The position numbers were made by a program, and so were the translations under genes. Of a DNA stretch of 64,000 nt, positions 1-9,000 are shown piece by piece (the stretch's first letter is position 1; each line of letters starts with the position of its first letter). The notes beneath the pieces are model-generated. The model was not told the origin of the DNA and ran no database searches. It saw nothing but the letters and a program-made list of their open reading frames with translations. Source of the stretch: Diplonema papillatum (Eukaryota > Euglenozoa > Diplonemea > Diplonemida > Diplonemidae); assembly GCA_030068145.1 (NCBI GenBank), contig JAPJBO010000577.1, positions 62,001-126,000 on the forward strand, read 5' to 3'.

Positions 1-822
1 ATGAGGTAGTGGGTGGTCAGTCTCGTCTTCTAGAAATGTGATCAAAAATGCAAAGCATTTCACACGCAAATTGCCAAATTCTGTATGATTCATCATAGGT
101 CGGGAAGAAATGCAGGTTATGAGGTAGTAGGTGGTCAGTCTCGTCTTCTAGAAATGTGATCAAAAATGCAAAGCATTTCACACGCAAATTGCCAAATTCT
201 GTATGATTCATCATAGATCGGGAAGAAATGCGGGTGATGAGGTAGTGGGTGGTCAGTCTCGTCTTCTAGAAATGTGATCAAAAATGCAAAGCATTTCACA
301 CGCAAATTGCCAAATTCTGTATGATTCATCATAGATCGGGAAGAAATGCAGGTGATGAGGTAGTGGGTGGTCAGTCTCGTCTTCTAGAAATGTGATCAAA
401 AATGCAAAGCATTTCACACGCAAATTGCCAAATTCTGTATGATTCATCATAGGTCGGGAAGAATGCAGGTGGTGGGAGGGTAGGATTGTCAGTCTCGTCT
501 TCTAGAAATGTGATCAAAAATGCAAAGCATTTCACACGCAAATTGCCAAATTCTGTATGATTCATCATAGGTCGGGAAGAATGCAGGTGGTGGGAGGGTA
601 GGACTGTCAGTCTCGTCTTCTAGAAATGTGATCAAAAATGCAAAGCATTTCACACGCAAATTGCCAAATTCGGTATGATTCATCATAGGTCGGGAAGAAT
701 GCAGGTGGTGGGAGGGTAGGATTGTCAGTCTCGTCTTCTAGAAATGTGATCAATAATGCAAAGCATTTCACTCGCAAATTGCCAAATTCTGTATGATTCA
801 TCATGAATGGGATGGTCAGTCT
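1..822. repeat. 118-bp tandem satellite, about seven units
   Basis: Units repeat every 118 bases (the same block begins near 1, 119, 237, 355, 473, 591 and 709) and differ by a few substitutions and a small indel. The array begins at or before the window edge and decays after about 815. It lies in what should be the last intron of the exportin gene. Short open frames run through it in phase with the unit, but they are a by-product of the repeat. Confidence 0.9.
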
Positions 823-1272
823 TATCTTCTAGAAGTGTGCGCAGCAACGCAGAACCGTTATGCGCGAATTGACTAGTCAAAGTCAAAAAAACCTTGACGA
901 GACTTGACTTGGATTTCGACCGCCTGATGTCTCTGCATGTTTGGCTTTTTTTTTCCTCGCGTTCTGGTTTTCGCATCTTTGTCTCCAGTTTCATGCTCTG
1001 GATTCTCCATCGTTTCTGTCGATACACGTTTCTGTCTCTGCGCGTCTGACATTCTGACATTCATTTCGTCAGGGGTTGGCTGAACCTTGAACTCGGCTTC
1101 GTGCTCTGCATCGCGCGGAATAGTGTGGTTTTACAAGTATGCCCCTTTGAAAGCTGAAGAATGAATAGAATGATCATGCATCAATCTAGGCTTGACACGA
1201 TACAATCTCTGGTATCGGGGAATCTTTGATTCGTCAGATTTTCCTCGGTCCAGTCTGGTTTGAGTGACAAGA

Positions 1273-1344
1273 AACCTGGTTGATCCTGCCAGTAGTCATA
1301 TGCTTGTTTCAAGGATTAAGCCATGCAAGTCTCAGAGTAAATGG
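1273..1344 (+). pseudogene. 18S rRNA 5'-end fragment
   Basis: The stretch starts AACCTGGTTGATCCTGCCAG, the near-universal first bases of eukaryotic 18S rRNA, and continues through the AGTCATATGCTTG helix and AAGCCATGCAAGT before similarity fades near 1344. Only about 70 bases remain, so it is a stray fragment, not a gene. TTGTTTCAAGGATTAAGCC resembles the euglenozoan form of this region. It lies inside the last visible exportin intron. Confidence 0.85.
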
Positions 1345-1448
1345 ATTAACAGCCACGGGTCCCCCCTCTCCTGTGTGACTCAGTTTGGACACTAACTTCA
1401 GGCAAAAGCCTGACCTTTCAAAAAGCGATCAAAACCCAAAGGACATAC

Positions 1449-1526
1449 GAGGAAGTCGCGGACGTGCTCTTTAAACTGCGCGTCATTTTCGAGCTTCAGG
1501 TATAAACCTTCGACGAAGCGCTGAAT
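1449..1526 (-). CDS. XPO1: Exportin-1 exon 5 (26 codons)
   Basis: Acceptor CATCAACAG, peptide IQRFVEGLYLKLENDAQ then FKEHVRDFL, matching human VKLFVTGLFSLNQDIPA and FKEHLRDFL. Donor GTATGT directly follows. The next CRM1 residues (human VQIKEFAG) do not occur between here and position 1, so the last exon is outside the window. Confidence 0.88.
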
Positions 1527-3028
1527 CTGTTGATGTTGTGGTGTTGACGATGATGTTTTTTTTTTTTTTTTTGGCGATGTATGGGCCTTATATATAAAAA
1601 TTCCTCCCACGTAACTGTCCATAAGTTGCTCGGAGTTACTAAAAATCCGAGTTGCGGCACAACTGCACGTTTATGTATCCGACAGGGTGCACCTCTTTGG
1701 TTGTCACTACTGTCCATCACAGAGACTGTCCTTCGGAAGCAAAAGAGCCATGCGAAGAAGGCGAGTGTTGGGGTACTGTAGCAGTGTGCCAGGATCATTC
1801 AAGAACACTTGGCAGTAATCTGCAACAGCAGGGCGGACAGCCGCGGTCTTCGCTTTCTTGGCAACACGTCATGAAACAATGCACAAGCCAGAAATACCAG
1901 CGCCGCAGGCGCGGAAATTTTTTTCAAGCTATTGGGCCAGTCGCAGGTTCCAAAATTGAGGCTGTACGTTGCTTCAACGATGATCCAAAGGTGCAGTAAC
2001 CGGTGCTGTGTACTGCTAGTGTGACTGCTGTACTGTAGCATTACTACTGGGCCCCTCAGCCAGGGCATTCTGTGCTTTTTTTTTTTTTTTTTTTTTTTGT
2101 TGACTTGGTCCGAGCACCAGACCCATATATAAGCCACTGTGTATGGTAAAGGGTCGAATAATAACAGTTATTGGACACGCGTCTGGTTTTCTAAAAACAC
2201 ACGACTATTTGATCCCGCAACTGTTCGGCTACCCGGAACTTTCGTTAGTTTTCGACAAATCGAATAATAACAGGTGTTGTGGCACGTGGTATGTTTACTC
2301 CATGTACATACCATGCAGGGTCAAACCCTTGTGTCTTTTTGGTAACAGGGGTTTTGTTTGTGCGCACTTCCTTCAAACCTGTTTTGTTCATCTAACGGGA
2401 GTGAGGATAGTACGCTGCCATCGATCTGTTTTTGTTCTTGACAAATTGCATTTGTTAGACACAAAAAATGGCCACCCATTTTTTCTGGAAAAAAATGGGT
2501 TTAAAAAAAATGGAACAAATACTGCGGTGATTTTTGATGAAGTTGAGCAAAAAAAAATCAAAAAAATTCTCTTGGGGGCCGTCGGCCCCGCGGCAGCGTT
2601 TACCAAAAAGACACAAGATTTTGACCCTGCATGATACCATTATGCCCTATACCATTCTGTAAGCTCACTACTCAATGGGCCCCTCCAGTCTGAGAAGAAG
2701 TGTGAAAACGGATTTTTGCCTACGGGCTTTTCGGGTTTTTTTTGCAAATGCTTTGAGCTATCCTTGTGTCTGTGCTTTCAGTCGTCTTCTTAACCATGGT
2801 TCAGTGCGCAAATGGTGTCAGCCGAAGCTGGTAAAGCTTCGGCTCCGGCGGCCGAAGAAATGCGTAGTTTTGGTGTATTATTTTGCTTTTCGTTGTCGAC
2901 AACATTATTTACCTTCAGCGTCTTTTCATGCCTTTTAGTGACGGTGTTTTTGGTTTTCTTTCTTTACCATGGATTTTCTGGACATTATGGTGCCACACAG
3001 TTGTCGTACTTTCTCTATGCCGAAAAGA

Positions 3029-3071
<43 letters not shown>

Positions 3072-6000
3072 TGCAGTAGTAGTAGTATGTGTCATCTGCC
3101 GAAGCAGCTGGAGACAGCAGGCGCAGGGGGCAGGTCTTGCTTTACAATTCTCTTCTTCATGGAGACCCGCCCCCGGCCATCCCGACTGTCCAATCACTGT
3201 AGAGAAAGGTTTGTGCCCTGTAGTGATGAGGTGGTTGACCAGGCCCCCACGAAGCCTTATACACAACACGGCTACAACACGAGGATGCAGCCCTGCTTAG
3301 GTGTGCACTCAGCCATCACAGGGCCTCAGATCTCGCTCCTTGACCTGACACAGCTGCCACCCAGAAGGCCGCAGCAGTAACCTTCGCAATGAAGGCACGC
3401 GCGGCTGAGTGTATGTAGGCGATCCATACAACACCTGCACCAGACGCAGCTTGATCCGAGAGCTCGCTAGGGGAGGTGACGCTGCTCACCTGCCAGTCTC
3501 ACAACTGACTGCTGCCCCATGAAAAGAAAGAAGAAAAAGAAAATGGCCGCTCTTGGTCCAGGAACGTGACGGTCAACCACAGCTTGCAAGGCTTGAGTCG
3601 AAGGCAACCCAGTGTTACAACCCCGTCCGATCTGCCCTGTGGCTGACCGTCTCGACAAGATTGTGTTCAGCGCAAGCGCCAAGCCCCAAGGTGCGCCACG
3701 CCTTGATGCTTTAGTTTGGGAAATCGGTAGCCACTTGACCCGCCCGTGGCTCTGCAGTACCGCCGAACACGTGAAGCTTGGCTCCCGTGTAGCAGGCTTT
3801 CCCTGGTACCTGTCTCTTCCCTGGGATCAACCCCTCGCATCAAGACCTGTGCTCTATGAACGGTGGTAATGGTGCCTTGCAAGTAATCTCTTCATCGGGA
3901 TGAAAGCGCTTACGCGTACACCATACGCATACGGGTCGACCACCGATGTTACTGTGAACAAACCAGCGTGCCCAAAGCAGGCGTTCGCCGTGAATGATAA
4001 AGCATGGAATAACAAGGGATCGATTCTCTCGACTCTTTTTGTTGGTCTCTTAACCCGAGAAGGAATAATCAAAACGAAGTTCCGTAGTCTGAAAGAATAC
4101 GAAGAGAACGCTGGATATACCTGGGCCGGCTTGAGATTAGGGAAGCTGGAGAGTTGCTGGGCGAGGTGCTGCTTGACGAACTGGTCAGCGCTGACGCCGG
4201 GCTGTTGGTCGTTCGATACTTGCCGCCCTGCCTTCGCTGCGCGGATCGACGTCGTGATGAGATGCTGGAGCAGTTTACAGTGCATCTTGAAGCCGGTCTT
4301 GTGCAACGTGTCGGTCACCACGTTGAACACGGCGTAAAGGAGGTTGAAGAAGTACACCTGTGTGTGTTTGCATGTGGTGGAACTCAATCACGGGTAACCC
4401 CTGAAGCGGAGCACACGACGCACTCGGGACAACGTTTTTGGAATACCGACGGACAATGTCCCACCCTGCCCCCAAAATTGATCCAAACCGGCCGCCTGCA
4501 TTTCCCCCAGGCTCAGATGCGGGAAGCGGTGGGTGGGTGTTCAACGACCATTCTGGAGTCGGAATGTTGTAAACACAACACCGGTGCCCATTTCCGCCAC
4601 ACCTTTCCACCGCGCACCACCTTTCCAGGTAATCTTCTGTCAGTGGTGGCGTTGATGAGACCGAATGACAGGCGCACACGGGCGTTTCTTGACCGCAGTC
4701 CGTTGTAGGGGCTGTAGCCGTCCGAATACAGAACGCCCATGAGCGGCAGCTCAGACATGTCTCACCACCTCAACCCTTTTGCTCAAGAAAGAGGAATGCC
4801 CCCAGAAGCCCGCGAGACAGCCTTCTGAGGGGGCCAACCCCGGCCAGGGTGGGTACCTCCCCGCCTAGCCCAGTGTTCCATGCAGGTAAACGGTAAACGT
4901 TTACCGTTCGTTTACGTTTACTCATTTTGGAGTAAACGTTGAGTAAACGTTGTGTAAACGTTGTGTAAGCGTTTACTGTATCAAGGGCGGCGTCCACTGG
5001 AAACGCAATCTATCAAGGAAGAGGGGCAACTAAGTGAAATATCCAGACGGACCTTCCGTCACACAAATGGCGAACAAGCGCAAAGGAGACGCCTGGAGGG
5101 GGTGACATTCACAGAAGTACCCAGATCGAAGATGCGCAAGGTAACCTGCAACAGTCTGCGACAAGGCCTTCTCCACCGCCTCTGCTGAGTACCTGCTCGG
5201 CCGAGGCAGCGGCATTGGCGGCTGCGCCCCAAAGTCCACGCGTACTTTCACCAATCGGCTTTGAGCTTCCGACGCGCTGCTTTTTGGGTCCTGTGACTCC
5301 TCTCCGAAGGTGAGTGGGGTGGGATCCTTCGGGGGACGGATAGAACGTGGGAGGGTGTCAGCTCTCTCCATCCGGCACTCGCAGGCTCAAGACTTCTGTT
5401 TTCGTCTAGCGGTGTTAGCTGCACGCAACAGCTGAATGCCTTTACACCGTGTATGCTGCGCGCTAGTGTTTGTGTTTGTGTTTGTGTTTGTGTTTGTGTT
5501 TGTGTTTGTGTTTGTGTTTGTGTTTGTGTTTGTGTTTGTGTTTGTGTTTGTGTTTGTGTTTGTGTTTGTGTTTGTGCTTGGGTTTGGGTTTGGGTTTGTG
5601 TTTGTGTTTGTGTTTGTGTTTGTGTTTGTGTTTGTGTTTGTGTTTGTGTTTGTGATTGTGTTTGTGTTTGTGTTTGTGTTTGTGTTTGTGTTTGTGTTTG
5701 TGTTAGTGTTTGTGTTTGTGTTTGTGTTTGTGTTTGGGTTTGGGTTTGTGTTTGTGTTTGTGTTTGTGTTTGTGTTTGTGTTTGTGTTTGTGTTTGTGTT
5801 TGTGTTTGTGTTTGTGTTTGTGTTTGTGTTTGTGTTTGTGTTTGTGTTTGTGCTTGTGTTTGTGCTTGTGTTTGTGTTTGTGTTTGTTTTTGAGTTCGGG
5901 TTGGGGGTTGACCTTGTCTTGCTTGTGCTTGTGTTTGCGGTTGTGCTTGTGCTTTTTTGTGCGGGAGTTTTGTGCTCATGGAACTCAAAAAGTGGTGCAC

Positions 6001-9000
6001 ACCTGATAGAAGTCAAAGGCCACGGGGAGCATCGAAATAGACTGGAGGAACTGCAGAAGCGTGTCGAGCCCGATTGTCTCGATTTCACGCTTTGAGTGCT
6101 TCATCGCAGAGATGATCGCGTCCATGATGGCGGGAGACATCTGCGAGTAGGGTTCGTGTGTTGGTTTGGGCTTTACTAGAGTGGAGAAGAAGTGTTTGAG
6201 GGCTCGTTTGCTCGTACCCAACAACTACGACTAACCGACGCCAAAGACGCAAACCGTTTTGAATGCTGCACGAGGGTATCCATGAAGCGACCTCTAACAT
6301 CATCAGCGCGGAACCGGAGTGCCTGCAGAGAGGTGGTCAGGCGGCTGTTCGTAGCACGCCACAGCCAGGACCATCCGCACTACTAGCGCACAGGCAACCC
6401 CGTCACGGGGAGAAGACCCCTACAACCCTACAACCGTGGCTGAGCAATCATGCAGTTAAAAAGCTCAGGGGGCCCCCTTGATTGGGCATTGAGTTCTGTA
6501 AAGGGTAAGTGCCATGAAGGCAAGCGAGCACTGTTCACGGGCTAGTGTTACGCTACGACTTCGTCCGCAGGGAGAGTCAACGATGATGAGCGGATGTCGT
6601 CATTGAACAGTACCCGGATCTAGTAGCAGTTTTGGACTTGATATGCAGCAACAATCTGTGACGATAGACTGCACACAGTGGTAAAGGTGTCGTCTGCCGA
6701 AGCGGCCGGCTCGCCTTACATTTCTCTTCTTCATGGAGACCCGCCCCCAGGCAATCCCGACTGTTCAATCACGGTCGCGAAAGGTTGGTGCCCTATCAGC
6801 ATATTCTTTGTTTGTGCGTACGTGTGCAAACCCTGTTTTGAGTGATTTAACACAGCACGCTGCCACCCGACACTTTTTTGATATAGACAAGCAAGCTTGT
6901 TACCAGAAGAAAAGCGAAAATGTTATCACGAAATACCTGGAGCGCTTTGAGGAAAGCGGGGAAGCAGTCCGCGTTGAGGGCCTGCAGGAGACGGAAGAAG
7001 TGGGTCCGGTGTTCCGGGAACCCTTGTGTGTCGGTGTTGAGCATCTCGAGGGTGACGTTCAGGATGGCATCCAGAATTTTCGGCACGTGCGGCTCGATTG
7101 TGCGGGGAAGCTTTTTGACGAGGACCGTGACCAGGGACAGGACCTGGGGGTCTCTCGCGTCGACGACGGACTGGTTGTAGTCCGTGAGCACGGTGTCCAA
7201 GAGGGGGGGCAGAATGGTGCCGGAGACGTCGGCCTCGCTCGGAGAGTACTTGACAAAGGCTTCAATGAAGCGCAGCGACTCCTTCTTCACGATGCGCATG
7301 GCCCGCACGTGCTTGAACCGCGTCACGTTCGCTCCCTTCGCCGCCACTTCCTGCGAGATGACTTGCGCGTAGAGTCCGTACAGCTTCATCATGTCCGTGA
7401 ACACCTGGAACACCTGCAGAGTGAGTTTTAGAGTTGAGGCTCTTCAAACCCAAGAAATATTCGACGTTGCTGCTTCGACTCCGAATGGAAGGGAGGAAAT
7501 ATAGAGGTAAGGGGCAAATACAATACAAACACAATCTGATTTGTTCTTCGCTTACACCACCGTGTGTTGCTTTCTCACTCAGGACTTTGACCTGTTGTGT
7601 TTGTGTGATTTGTCGTGTCGGGGTAGACCCGCATGACCTCACGTCCGTTCACGTGGTTCGGTAGTTACAGCACTTGGGTTCCCTTCTGTTCTTTGTCGGG
7701 CAGTCGAGCATTTCCTTTCAAGCTGGCGCTTATGTAGAATAGTTGAGTTGCAGCTCTTGACAAAGATAGATGGAGAAAAGAAGGTGTTTTTATTCTTCGC
7801 TTTTTCTCACGAACGGGGGGGTCGGTCCTGCTTTTGGCTTTGTAGGTTCTCCCGACTCCCCTATTCGTGGTCAGCACAAACTCAAGAGGTCTAGTCAACT
7901 ATTCCCTGCAGTATTGGCATACTTTCAAAAAAAAAAAATCCCCCGTGTGTCCCAGGTATATATAGTCACCTGCTGCAACCTATCCTATGGCAGCGGCATT
8001 TAGGGGTCGAGCTGAGCATTGAACACCCCAAGCAAGGCGCGGGCAAGCGCCAGGGTCACGATATTCTGCAAAGTGCGCAAACTCCGGGGAGAAATACTCG
8101 GGGACTGCCTTGTGCTCATTTCGAAAAGGAGGCTGGAGGGGGAGAAAGCAATCCAACTACAAAGTGGGTCTTTTTTGTTGAACGCTTACGCCCGCCACTA
8201 AACCCGGATTCACCTGTGTTTCGTGTGGGCTACAGCACATGTACCTCCTTTGATCTATCGCAACTGGCAGTCTCCTCAAGCATTTCCTACAAAGCGGGTG
8301 CTTATACAACAAAATGTTGGTTTTTTTTCGAGACTGGAGGTCCTATGAACATGCAACGTGAATAGCCTCTATTCGAGCCAACCCCACTTTTCTGTAAACG
8401 AGTTTGAAAGTGTATTGTTTTTGACCGGATTTAGTGGGGGAGCTAGCTTTTTCCCCCCTGCCTAAAAGCATATGGGTGACAGAGTGAGCTGGCTTCGGCC
8501 TTCAGGCCGGTAGGCCCGGGTTCGGACCCCGCCCATGACACTTTTCCGGGGTGTCCCCTCCCCGGGTACGAGGCCAAACTTTACCCGTGCTCGGTGCGAC
8601 GGGGGGGTCCGGGGGGGGTGTCGCCCCCCCCCCCGGGTACGAGCACCGACCTTAGCTTCACCCGGACTTTACCACCCTGGCCGAACTTCGCTTCGTGCCC
8701 GAACTTTTTTTCAGTACCAGCGCTTAGCACCAGAACTTAGCTTCGCCCGAACTTAGCATCACTCGAACTTAGCGCCGTCCGAACTAAGCTTCACCAGAAC
8801 TTAGCTTCGCCCGAACTTTACTGTTCCCCGAACTTTAACTGCTGCCTCCAGTCTCGCCCCGCGCCGGTCTTTAGTCGAGCGCACGTACGTTTTGTAGAGA
8901 TAACGGCAGGGTATCAGTTTGAAGGCTTCCGGGATTTGCAGATTTAGACCGTTACTATGGGGTGGTTTGGGTCGGTGGTTCGGTGCCGTTCTCCACAAAT

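Noticed and set aside
1-822. CRISPR-like array
   Set aside because: Contiguous 118-bp units without unique spacers, in a eukaryotic genome; a satellite.
1-1448. Last exon of exportin-1
   Set aside because: No stretch after an AG encodes anything like VQIKEF; the region is satellite and an rRNA fragment.
5436-6095. Long frames of repeated FVFVFV, TQTQTQ, NTNTNT and CVCVCV
   Set aside because: All come from the TTTGTG hexamer array, open in most frames; no gene signal beyond the repeat.
8467-8539. Functional tRNA
   Set aside because: Acceptor stem pairs, but the T arm and anticodon arm do not have canonical sizes; listed only as tRNA-like.
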